Assembly (NCBI RefSeq): GCF_000754815.1
Contig: NZ_KN150747.1
Coordinates: 2,499,349 to 2,563,348, forward strand
DNA length: 64,000 nt
From: Yersinia ruckeri ATCC 29473
Lineage (GTDB): Bacteria > Pseudomonadota > Gammaproteobacteria > Enterobacterales > Enterobacteriaceae
Direction of reading: 5' to 3'
The notes beneath the pieces are model-generated. The model had not been told where the DNA came from. It did not search any database and saw only the letters and a list, made by a program, of their open reading frames with translations. Made by a program: the position numbers and the translations under genes. This document shows positions 51,934 through 60,275 of this stretch, one piece after another. Position 1 is the stretch's first letter; every line of letters begins with the position of its first letter.

Positions 51934-52932
51934 TTAACCACGCACTTTATTTCGTAGCGCCTGTTTCTCGCTGTCGCTGATAAAGGCCATTGTCAGACCA
52001 TTTTCTTGCGCCAGACGGATTTCTTCTCGCGTTAAACCCGCTGCGGGCGCAGCAACCTGATATTCGTGCGCGATTTCAATCCCCTGAACCGCTGGGTCAT
52101 CGGTATTGATCGACGCCAGTACACCGTGACGTAGGAAAGTGCTCAACGGATGGGTCGCGAGTGAGGCAACGGTGCTGGTTTGGATATTTGACGTCATGCA
52201 GGATTCGATACCGATACTGTTTTTGGCCAGATAATCCAGTAACTGAGTATCTTCAATAGCTTTTACGCCGTGACCGATACGCTCAGCGCCCAGCTCGTGG
52301 ATGGCCTGCCAGATGCTTTCCGGGCCAGCAGCTTCACCGGCATGGACGGTAATACGGAAACCGGCATCGCGCGCCCGGTTAAAGTGATTCAGGAACAGAC
52401 CGCCAGGGAAGCCCCGTTCGTCGCCGGCCAAATCCAGTGCTGTAACACTATCGCGATAAGCCAGTAGACCATCTAATTCTTGCAGGCAGGCCTGTTCGCC
52501 AAAAGTCCGACTTAGAATACCGATCAAACGGATATCAATATCATGGTTGCGGCAACCAGCCTGAATACCGTCAATCACGGCTTCAACCACGCCAGCAACC
52601 GGTAATTGGTGCTTCAGTGCCATATAGTAAGGAGAGAAGCGTAATTCAGCGTAGTGTAAACCGGCATTGACCGCATCTTCCACGTTTTCATAAGCGACGC
52701 GACGGCAGGCATCCAAATCACCCAATACGGCAACGCCCCAGTCCAGCTTTTGCAGAAAACTGATGAGATCCGGCTCTGTTGCGGTGATTTGCACATGGGG
52801 ACGCAGTGCTTCCAGCTCATTGGCGGGTAAAGCCATATTAAACTGGCGACCGAGATCCAAAATAGTTTGTGCGCGAATATTGCCATCAAGGTGGCGATGA
52901 ATATCGGTCAGGGGAAGGCGGGGATCGATCAT
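51934..52932 (-). CDS. add: Adenosine deaminase
   Basis: Add converts adenosine to inosine in purine salvage. Zinc and catalytic motifs are intact: [31 protein letters not shown] and [11 protein letters not shown]. The start at [10 protein letters not shown] gives 332 residues, close to E. coli's 333. A GTG 12 bases upstream is an alternative. Location beside ydgJ is conserved. Confidence 0.96.
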   Translation of the reverse strand: MIDPRLPLTDIHRHLDGNIRAQTILDLGRQFNMALPANELEALRPHVQITATEPDLISFLQKLDWGVAVLGDLDACRRVAYENVEDAVNAGLHYAELRFSPYYMALKHQLPVAGVVEAVIDGIQAGCRNHDIDIRLIGILSRTFGEQACLQELDGLLAYRDSVTALDLAGDERGFPGGLFLNHFNRARDAGFRITVHAGEAAGPESIWQAIHELGAERIGHGVKAIEDTQLLDYLAKNSIGIESCMTSNIQTSTVASLATHPLSTFLRHGVLASINTDDPAVQGIEIAHEYQVAAPAAGLTREEIRLAQENGLTMAFISDSEKQALRNKVRG

Positions 52933-53100
52933 AGATGCACTCACTTATATTTATTAATGATAATTATTCTAGGTAAAGTGCAGAACAGTATAAAAACAAA
53001 TACCTGAAAAATACTAGTGAGTTGCAGTAAAAAGTGATGATAATCACATTAAAGCGTGTTTTTGGCTACGCGGGCGCGGTTTCCTCAATGGATAACGATA

Positions 53101-53130
53101 AAAAAAGCCAGTCACTTTTATGACTGGCTT
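53101..53130 (-). terminator. ydgA terminator
   Basis: AAGCCAGTCA and TGACTGGCTT make a 10-base stem with a 6-base loop. On the minus strand it is followed by six T, about 20 bases after the ydgA stop. Confidence 0.9.
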
Positions 53131-53151
53131 GTTAATGTAACGACTGGGGAA

Positions 53152-54666
53152 TTACTCTGCGGCTGGTGCTGGCACTTCGGCCGGTGCTTCAGCCGGTTCT
53201 TCTATACCACCGCCAAACATACCGAACAGACCGGCAAATTCTTGCAGTGACATTTTCTGGCCGTTTAAGTCGATCTTATTATCAGCAAAATGGAAACTAC
53301 TGTTGATAGCATCGTTTTTAGTGGTGGTCAGCTTGAACATCTGGCCCATGGCCGCAATGCCCTGAACTTGCTGCTCCGCCATTTTTGCCGCTTCTTCAGT
53401 ACTGTAACCCTGCAAACGCGCAACCTGAGTGGTTAACTCGGTAGCCATTGCCATTGGGATGGTCAAGGTCGCGTCGATTTTCTTGATGGCGCGCGTCACG
53501 ATCTCTTCCTGGCTGGTGATCGGCGTTGTCACTTTACTTGGATCAGCCAGCTTCACGTCCAGCGTCAGGGCGCTTTCGCCTTTGCTGTTTTTCCAGCTCA
53601 GTGGAGAAATGCTAAAGCTTGGATTGCCTTTCAGCAGGCTGGGTAATTTAGTCAGAACCAGCTCGGCCATCTGCAACCGATAAGTTTCAGTGTCAGCGCC
53701 ACCTTGTTGCAGGGCAGACATGGCAATCTGGTTGTAGGACGCAGTGAAATTCTTCACGGCTTCACCATCCAGATCAGCGAAAGTAAAGTTCAGCTTGCCG
53801 GAACCAAAGTCATTTCCTTGTACTTTCAGAGAATCCAGGTTGTAGCCAACATGGCCATTCAGACTGGTACCTGATTCACCCATTTTTGACGTCAGCGTGA
53901 AACCATCCATAATCAGCGCATCTTTGTCGCCGATATTGAAAGTTATTTGCTTAACGGACAAATTCTGTTCACCGATGCTCAGATCGAACTTACCGGTTTT
54001 ACTGTCGTTTTTCAGGCTAAGCCCTTTAACAACAAATTTCTCTACCTGCTCCATTTCGTTCTTCTTGAACAGAGAGATGCTTTCGCTATCTGCTTTCAGC
54101 GTCACGTCACGCATATCTTTAGAGAAACCAGCATCAATGTTAGCACCGGAGAAACTGAGGTTCAGGCCGTCTTTCTGATAATCGATCGGGATCAGTTTAA
54201 TCGCTGAATCGGTGTTGCCGTTGTAACCAACACGGGAATCAGCAACGAACGGTGATTTGCCTTTGGTAACATCAAACAGAGCCTTCACTGCCGGTGTATT
54301 TTCCATTTCGGAATGGACAGAGGCCATGCTTGGAATAAGATTGAATTTCTTCAACTGTGCCAGTGGGAAAGGACCGTGATCGATAGTTTCGATAAAGGCA
54401 ATTTCTTCACCGTCTTTCATTGTCGCGTTATCACCAGCAGCAGGCTGTAATACATAGCGCACGGTACTGCGGAAAATGCCGCGTTGGTAATCGGTATAGG
54501 CCAACTTCAGACCAGCCTGAGGTACCAGTCGTTTAATTTGCGAATTGGCGTTATCGACAATCTCACCCATCCGCTGTTCCATTAATTTGCCGGTGTACCA
54601 AGAGGCACCTGTCCATGCAGCGCCGAGAACGACAATAACGCTGACAGCCACTAACGATTTTTTCAT
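53152..54666 (-). CDS. ydgA: YdgA, DUF945 family protein
   Basis: The 504-residue product starts at MKKSLVAVSVIVVLGAAW, with an N-terminal signal anchor and a long exported body of the DUF945 (YdgA/YihF/YihF-like) family. Conserved pieces are IDHGPFPLAQLKKFNLIPSM and LSWKNSKGESALTLD. A proline and alanine-rich tail ends it. Upstream ATG four codons earlier sits on the ribosome site and is rejected. E. coli YdgA forms an inner-membrane dimer; function is unknown. Confidence 0.92.
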   Translation of the reverse strand: MKKSLVAVSVIVVLGAAWTGASWYTGKLMEQRMGEIVDNANSQIKRLVPQAGLKLAYTDYQRGIFRSTVRYVLQPAAGDNATMKDGEEIAFIETIDHGPFPLAQLKKFNLIPSMASVHSEMENTPAVKALFDVTKGKSPFVADSRVGYNGNTDSAIKLIPIDYQKDGLNLSFSGANIDAGFSKDMRDVTLKADSESISLFKKNEMEQVEKFVVKGLSLKNDSKTGKFDLSIGEQNLSVKQITFNIGDKDALIMDGFTLTSKMGESGTSLNGHVGYNLDSLKVQGNDFGSGKLNFTFADLDGEAVKNFTASYNQIAMSALQQGGADTETYRLQMAELVLTKLPSLLKGNPSFSISPLSWKNSKGESALTLDVKLADPSKVTTPITSQEEIVTRAIKKIDATLTIPMAMATELTTQVARLQGYSTEEAAKMAEQQVQGIAAMGQMFKLTTTKNDAINSSFHFADNKIDLNGQKMSLQEFAGLFGMFGGGIEEPAEAPAEVPAPAAE

Positions 54667-54806
54667 GGTTCTGTTCATCCTTTTCTAATTCAGCAAATTC
54701 AATATATTGAACGCAGTCACGGGCACAATAACGCCCCAAAGCGCGCTATTGTGAAGGTAATCGCTACTCATTGGCAACCCTAAGAGTAATTTGTAATGCC
54801 AATGTA

Positions 54807-55982
54807 TTAAAGCACATTATAGACGCGAGCGATGCGTCCGGTACCTTGCACTTTAATTGGCGACTCACTCGCGGCGATAAAGCAGGACTCACCCGGCTGT
54901 AAGATGACTTGCTGATCGTTTTTTTCCAGCACGCTTTGCCCATCAATACAGAAAATAATCGCTGCGCTGTCTTGCGCCACGCTGACAGGCTCAGCGGTGA
55001 CGGTTTGGATAGCAAAGGCAAAATCTGCCACCGGAATCGGGAAGTTCTGCGTATTACCCTGTTGCTGCGGTGCCGTCAGTAACTCATCTGCTGGCTTAGG
55101 TATAAACTTCACATTGGCCATCAGCTCGGGGATATCGATAAATTTAGGTGTTAGCCCAGCACGTAATACGTTATCCGAGTTCGCCATCACTTCCAGCCCA
55201 ACGCCATCCAGATAAGCGTGTGGTGTTTCAGCATACAAGAACATGGCTTCACCTGGCTGTAAGGTGATCACGTTTAGCAATAGCGGCGAGAACAGACCAC
55301 TGTCGTCGGGATAGATCTGGGCAATATGACGAATAGTATCCCAAGGTTCGCCGCGCTGGTTGTTCAGCGCTGATTTAAGCACGCCCAGAGCCAATGTTTT
55401 CTGCTCGCCATCCATACTGAGCAGGCTGGCAAATAACAGAGCCAGATGCTCGGCATCCGGTTGTAACAGGAAGGCACCGATATCAGGATGGGCAGCCGAC
55501 ACCGGTTGCAGCAGCTCGGTCAACTGTTCAAAGGTACGAAAACCATTCATGGCATGGAAAGGCGTCAGGGCAAACACTAACTCTGGCTTATGATTGGCAT
55601 CTTTGTAATTCCGCTCCGCCGCATTAAGCGGAATACCGACGGCATTTTCTCTGGCATAACCGATTTCAGCTGCTTGCTTACTGGGATGCACCTGAATAGA
55701 CAAGGGTTGAGCTGCGCACAGAACTTTAAACAGGAATGGCAACTCGCCAAAACGTTTTGCCACCGCCTTGCCCAAATAGAACGAAGGATCGCTGTCGATA
55801 AGATCGCGTAACGATTGCAGATGACCCTGAGTATCTATCACCTGAGAACTGCTTTTCGGGTGCGCTCCCATCCACAGTTCGGCCATCGGAATGCCTTCTG
55901 GATTCGGCATCGTATAAAGCTGAGTTAGGGCATCAGTACTGCCCCACGCGTAATTTTGTACTGCATTGATCATTTTTTGCAT
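54807..55982 (-). CDS. manA: Mannose-6-phosphate isomerase
   Basis: ManA interconverts mannose 6-phosphate and fructose 6-phosphate. Zinc-site motifs are intact: PLSIQVHPSK and DANHKPELVFAL. The 391-residue length equals E. coli. EAMFLYAETPHAYLDGVGLE includes the later zinc ligand. In relatives Mlc represses manA. Here mlc nearby is disrupted, so manA control may be altered. It is divergent from fumC. Confidence 0.96.
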   Translation of the reverse strand: MQKMINAVQNYAWGSTDALTQLYTMPNPEGIPMAELWMGAHPKSSSQVIDTQGHLQSLRDLIDSDPSFYLGKAVAKRFGELPFLFKVLCAAQPLSIQVHPSKQAAEIGYARENAVGIPLNAAERNYKDANHKPELVFALTPFHAMNGFRTFEQLTELLQPVSAAHPDIGAFLLQPDAEHLALLFASLLSMDGEQKTLALGVLKSALNNQRGEPWDTIRHIAQIYPDDSGLFSPLLLNVITLQPGEAMFLYAETPHAYLDGVGLEVMANSDNVLRAGLTPKFIDIPELMANVKFIPKPADELLTAPQQQGNTQNFPIPVADFAFAIQTVTAEPVSVAQDSAAIIFCIDGQSVLEKNDQQVILQPGESCFIAASESPIKVQGTGRIARVYNVL

Positions 55983-56440
55983 GATTAAAACTCTGCCGTT
56001 TCGTCAGTTGGAATCGTTTCAGGTCAGATTAAAGAGTATGCCCTGAGAAAGAGATATGCCCTAGTAAACTAAACTATGTCCTGAGAAACAATGGGGTTAG
56101 CGGGAGACTCAGAACGATACTGCGTTGTTGAGCAGTAGTATAAAAGTCGCCAGTTGCCCAGACGTTGTGCTTTATCATCAAAAACACCGGCATTATGTTT
56201 TTTACAAAAAGTCAACATAAAAATCATTATTACTGCCTACAATAAAGGCGATCCGATCGCATCATAAGAATGATCATCATGGCATGATAATTATTCTCAT
56301 CAGATGATGTCATCCTGCTGATATTTTTGATACTGACACCTGCCAGATTTCGGGTTGCCGATCTTGAACGACTAAGTCATGCCGTCGCAACTTGAATGAT
56401 GCAGGGATAATCATTTCGTTTATGTGCTAAGGAGAGAGTC
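55983..56440. other. Divergent promoter region of manA and fumC
   Basis: About 460 bases with no gene I can support. E. coli carries fumA at this place, and no trace of it is seen. Both promoters should lie here. I do not assign SoxS or CRP sites. Near 56270-56310 a dense ATGAT/ATCAT cluster gives overlapping short palindromes. Confidence 0.5.
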
Positions 56441-57838
56441 ATGGCAGCCACTCGCATTGAAAAAGACTCAATGGGGTCGATAGATGTACCTGCTGACCAC
56501 TTATGGGGAGCGCAAACGCAGCGTTCGCTGGAACACTTCCGTATTTCCGATGAGAAAATGCCCACCGCGTTAATCCATGCGCTAGCACTAACCAAACGTG
56601 CGGCCGCAAAAGTGAATATGGATTTAGATATGCTGGTGGCTGAACGGGGAAATGCAATTATTCAGGCTGTGGATGAAGTGCTGGCTGACAAGTATCCCAA
56701 TGAATTCCCACTCTCTATCTGGCAAACCGGTTCTGGTACCCAGACCAACATGAACATGAATGAGGTATTAGCGAACCGTGCTAGCGAGGCTCTCGGTGGC
56801 GAACGGGGAAATGCGCGTTTGGTACATCCTAATGATGACGTCAACAAGAGCCAAAGCTCCAATGATGTGTTCCCGACGGCGATGCATGTGGCGGCAGTGA
56901 TAGCCGTACGCCAACATTTATTACCGGAACTAAAAGCATTGCAACAGACGTTGGTAGATAAGGCCGAAGCCTATCGTGACATCGTTAAAATAGGGCGTAC
57001 CCATCTGCAAGATGCTACTCCGCTGACATTAGGGCAGGAAATTTCCGGTTGGGCCGCTATGCTGACTTACAGTTTGCATCATATCGAAGCCTCGATCCCG
57101 CATCTGTGTGAACTGGCACTGGGTGGAACGGCGGTCGGTACTGGGCTGAATACGCATCCAGAATACGCGGAGCGAGTGGCGCAAGAGTTGGCACATCTGA
57201 CTCAACAACCCTTTATTACGGCACCGAATAAATTCGAGTCACTGGCAACCTGTGATGCACTGGTGCATGGACACGGTGCACTGAAAGGATTGGCAGCATC
57301 ATTGATGAAAATTGCCAATGATGTGCGTTGGCTCGCATCTGGGCCACGTTGCGGTATTGGCGAATTATCCATTCCGGAAAACGAACCCGGAAGCTCGATC
57401 ATGCCAGGTAAAGTGAATCCGACTCAATGTGAAGCCATGACCATGCTATGTGCGCAAGTGATGGGAAATGATGTGGCAATAAATATTGGCGGAGCCTCCG
57501 GCAACTTTGAACTGAATGTGTTCCGACCGATGGTAATTTATAACTATCTACAATCTATTCGTTTACTGGCCGATGGTATGCGTGGCTTTAATCAATACTG
57601 CGCCATGGGCATTGAACCTAACCGGGAGCGGATTAGCCAGCTACTTAATGAGTCGCTAATGTTGGTCACGGCACTGAATACCCATATTGGTTACGATAAA
57701 GCCGCTGAGATAGCTAAAAAAGCGCATAAAGAAGGGCTGACGCTAAAAGATGCAGCGTTGAAACTTGGCTATCTGACAGGGAATCAATTCGATGAATGGG
57801 TTCGCCCGGAGGAAATGGTTGGCAGCATGAATAAGTAA
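56441..57838 (+). CDS. fumC: Fumarase C (class II)
   Basis: FumC interconverts fumarate and malate without an iron-sulfur cluster and works under oxidative stress. The signature [15 protein letters not shown] is intact, as are [13 protein letters not shown] and [14 protein letters not shown]. The length is 465 residues. GGAGAG lies ahead of the ATG. In E. coli fumA precedes it; that gene is absent here. Confidence 0.97.
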   Translation: MAATRIEKDSMGSIDVPADHLWGAQTQRSLEHFRISDEKMPTALIHALALTKRAAAKVNMDLDMLVAERGNAIIQAVDEVLADKYPNEFPLSIWQTGSGTQTNMNMNEVLANRASEALGGERGNARLVHPNDDVNKSQSSNDVFPTAMHVAAVIAVRQHLLPELKALQQTLVDKAEAYRDIVKIGRTHLQDATPLTLGQEISGWAAMLTYSLHHIEASIPHLCELALGGTAVGTGLNTHPEYAERVAQELAHLTQQPFITAPNKFESLATCDALVHGHGALKGLAASLMKIANDVRWLASGPRCGIGELSIPENEPGSSIMPGKVNPTQCEAMTMLCAQVMGNDVAINIGGASGNFELNVFRPMVIYNYLQSIRLLADGMRGFNQYCAMGIEPNRERISQLLNESLMLVTALNTHIGYDKAAEIAKKAHKEGLTLKDAALKLGYLTGNQFDEWVRPEEMVGSMNK

Positions 57839-57863
57839 TACTCAATGGTATTCTGTATTTATT

Positions 57864-57894
57864 ACACGCTGGCATTAGGATTACCAGCGTGTTT
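57864..57894 (+). terminator. fumC terminator
   Basis: ACACGCTGG (57864-57872) pairs with CCAGCGTGT (57884-57892) around an 11-base loop and runs into a short T stretch, 26 bases after fumC. Confidence 0.78.
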
Positions 57895-57964
57895 ACTGCG
57901 TCTGTGGCACACCCGCGAGGTGTTGATAGTATGATGAAAGCAGCACAAGATTGATCGAAAAACC

Positions 57965-58930
57965 TTAACGTACGATTTTTACGGATTCTGTTGGCTCCCC
58001 TATATCCGTATAAAGATGCAGCCTTGGGATCAACAACCGTAACGGTTTCGCCTCCGGTTTATACTTATGCTTAATTTGCGCCACATCGTAATCCGCCAAT
58101 TCGCCAAGCTTTGGCATCTCAAAACCTAACTCGGTCTGACACAGGGCAATTAACGGCATAGGGCAGGGATGTTGCACCTGCTTTTGTTGTTCCTGATACC
58201 ACACTCGGGCAATGGGTTGCACTTTTACCGGTCGCTTGACTTTTAATTTGGCGTGCTCAGGTAACCGTTGTACATCCGCTATTTCTTTGTTGATCCATTC
58301 AGCCCATTGTTCTTTACTGTAGGGCGGCACGGCGCGTCCAGCATTCAGACTTTTATTTAACTGCGCTAGAACCTCAGCCTTAGTCATATTCTTGATAATA
58401 TTTTTATTGGCCCAACCAAACCTCACAGAACTTGGATCAATCAGCGGGGTGATAGTACGGTAAGTATTTAACGTAATTAAACCGTGCAGGTGGGTATGAA
58501 CAAATTCAAAACGCTGTTCGCTTGGTAAGCCGGATTCAACGGTAATAATCTGCTCCAGCTCGCGTTTTAACTGATTGATATGAGTAATCAGAGCGGTACA
58601 CTCACGGAATTCAATGTTATCCAATGCAAAACAGAGCACGCCGGGCAGGCGAACCGCGGCTTTGCTACTGACATTCTGTTTATTATGATGAATAAACAGA
58701 CGGCGGAAATGTTGTAATCCGCGCTCTCGCGCTTCTTCATCCAATGACTGCGTCACAGTTATTTGGTCAATTTGTTCGTTTTCCAGGCCTTTCTCAATAT
58801 CCGGCAGGGTAAACACCCGCGCCGCCAACAGCGGGAATGCGCTCAATTGCTGGTGGAGTGCCTCCAATGCAGATTCCAGCTCATTGAATCGGGCATTCAT
58901 TCGATATATTAGATCGTATTTATTCATCAT
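57965..58930 (-). CDS. tus: Tus, replication terminator protein
   Basis: Tus binds Ter sites and stops the replication fork from one side. The 321-residue protein is a little longer than E. coli Tus (309). The residues that lock the flipped base are kept: RFEFVHTHLHG includes the equivalents of Phe140 and His144. DNA-binding regions LKVKRPVKVQPIARVWY and RYKPQ-like KYKPEAKPLRLLIPRLH are also conserved. Two ATG codons sit at the start; either is possible. A Ter site lies 21 bases upstream, so Tus probably represses its own gene. Confidence 0.96.
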   Translation of the reverse strand: MMNKYDLIYRMNARFNELESALEALHQQLSAFPLLAARVFTLPDIEKGLENEQIDQITVTQSLDEEARERGLQHFRRLFIHHNKQNVSSKAAVRLPGVLCFALDNIEFRECTALITHINQLKRELEQIITVESGLPSEQRFEFVHTHLHGLITLNTYRTITPLIDPSSVRFGWANKNIIKNMTKAEVLAQLNKSLNAGRAVPPYSKEQWAEWINKEIADVQRLPEHAKLKVKRPVKVQPIARVWYQEQQKQVQHPCPMPLIALCQTELGFEMPKLGELADYDVAQIKHKYKPEAKPLRLLIPRLHLYTDIGEPTESVKIVR

Positions 58931-59371
58931 TGATGACCTACAAAAGCCAATTTAGTTACAACATACAGTATGCTTAAACTAAAAAACAGTGCTCATTCTA
59001 ACTCCAGTGCAGACTGACATATCGAGAACATACGGCTAAACAGCGATAAATCAGCGGGTTTCATTGAATCATTATTTAGAGAGGGGATTCATTTCCACTT
59101 GATCTGGTTGGCAGAGACGGGGGGCATCAATCCGTTATTGGTCACTATAGGCCTCACGCCATATCGCCACTCACCGCATTATCATCACAGCTAACAATGC
59201 GTTAATGCTGTAAATATATCCATTGAATAGATGTAAGCTCAGGGAATATGTGCGGCAAATCACATAATTAATCAAATAGTTGACGCTTAATGCCAAAAGC
59301 CCCAACATAACCGTTAATATTTATTTAGAAGCCCGAAAAATACTCAATAGAGGCAAAAAGGAGCAGGTTCT
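58931..59371. other. Divergent region between tus and mlc
   Basis: About 440 bases holding the Ter site near its left end and the mlc ribosome site (AAGGAG) at its right. No gene is supported between. It should hold the promoters of tus and mlc. Confidence 0.5.
58951..58967 (-). promoter_or_regulatory. Ter site (replication arrest and tus operator)
   Basis: On the minus strand the sequence TGTATGTTGTAACTAAA matches the Ter core GTATGTTGTAACTAAA of E. coli TerB in full over 16 bases, and keeps the critical G at position 6. Its place directly ahead of tus equals E. coli TerB, where Tus binding also represses tus. With GC6 on the high-coordinate side, a fork travelling toward lower coordinates would be blocked, and one travelling toward higher coordinates would pass. 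Confidence 0.95.
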
Positions 59372-60214
59372 GTGATGACGGAAGGACAGCCTGGGCATAT
59401 TGATCAAATCAAGCAGACCAATGCCGGGGCGGTATATCGTCTGATCGACCATTTTGGGCCGATCTCCCGAATAGAACTCTCGAAGCGGGCACAATTGGCT
59501 CCAGCCAGTATTACCAAAATTGTGCGGGAACTGGTTGAAGCCCATCTAGTCAAGGAAACGGAGTTTCAGGATGTTGGCAGCCGTGGCCGACCAGCCATCG
59601 GACTAGTATTGGATACCGATGCTTGGCATTACCTATCTGGCCGTATTAACCATGGCACCCTTACTCTGGCGCTGCGGGATCTCAGCAGCAAACTGGTCGT
59701 GGAAGACTTGCTATCGTTGCCTGATCATCATCCTGAGCCACTTCTTACCCGAATTATCAACCAGATAGACCAATTCTTTATCCGCCATCAGGATAAACTC
59801 GAGCGTCTGACTGCCATTGCGATTACCATGCCGGGCATGATCGATGCACCGGCCGGTATCGTGCATAAAATGCCGTTTTATAACGTGAGTGAAATGCCGC
59901 TTGGTCCGACACTGATGCAACATACCGGGCTGCCAGTTTATTTACAGCATGATATCTGTGCCTGGACAATGGCCGAAGCGCTATATGGCGCAGCAAGGGG
60001 CAGCCAAAACGTGATTCAGGTGGTGATTGATCATAACGTTGGCGCGGGTGTAATCAGCGCCGGACGGGTACTCCATGCTGGAAACCAACGGGTGGTGGAG
60101 ATTGGGCATACCCAAGTCGATCCTTATGGTAAACGTTGTTATTGTGGCAATCACGGCTGTTTGGAAACCGTGGCCAGCATCGAAAACATGCTGGACATCG
60201 CTCAACAAGGCTAG
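59372..60214 (+). pseudogene. mlc: mlc, truncated by transposon insertion
   Basis: The frame matches Mlc, the ROK-family repressor of glucose and mannose uptake genes, from the N-terminal helix-turn-helix (ARLAPASITKIVREL-like) to CYCGNHGCLETVAS, the zinc site. It then ends after DIAQQG, at residue 280 of about 406. The last third, which includes the C-terminal dimer and EIIB-binding parts, is gone. GTG with AAGGAG eight bases ahead is the start. DNA beyond 60207 belongs to a Tn3-family element. The product is likely inactive or unstable; loss would derepress ptsG, manXYZ and manA-type targets. Confidence 0.9.
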
Positions 60215-60275
60215 GCGTAAGGATTCATGCGTAAATGTGTAAGATCGCCCTCTAGCCCTTACCACATAAGCTCTA

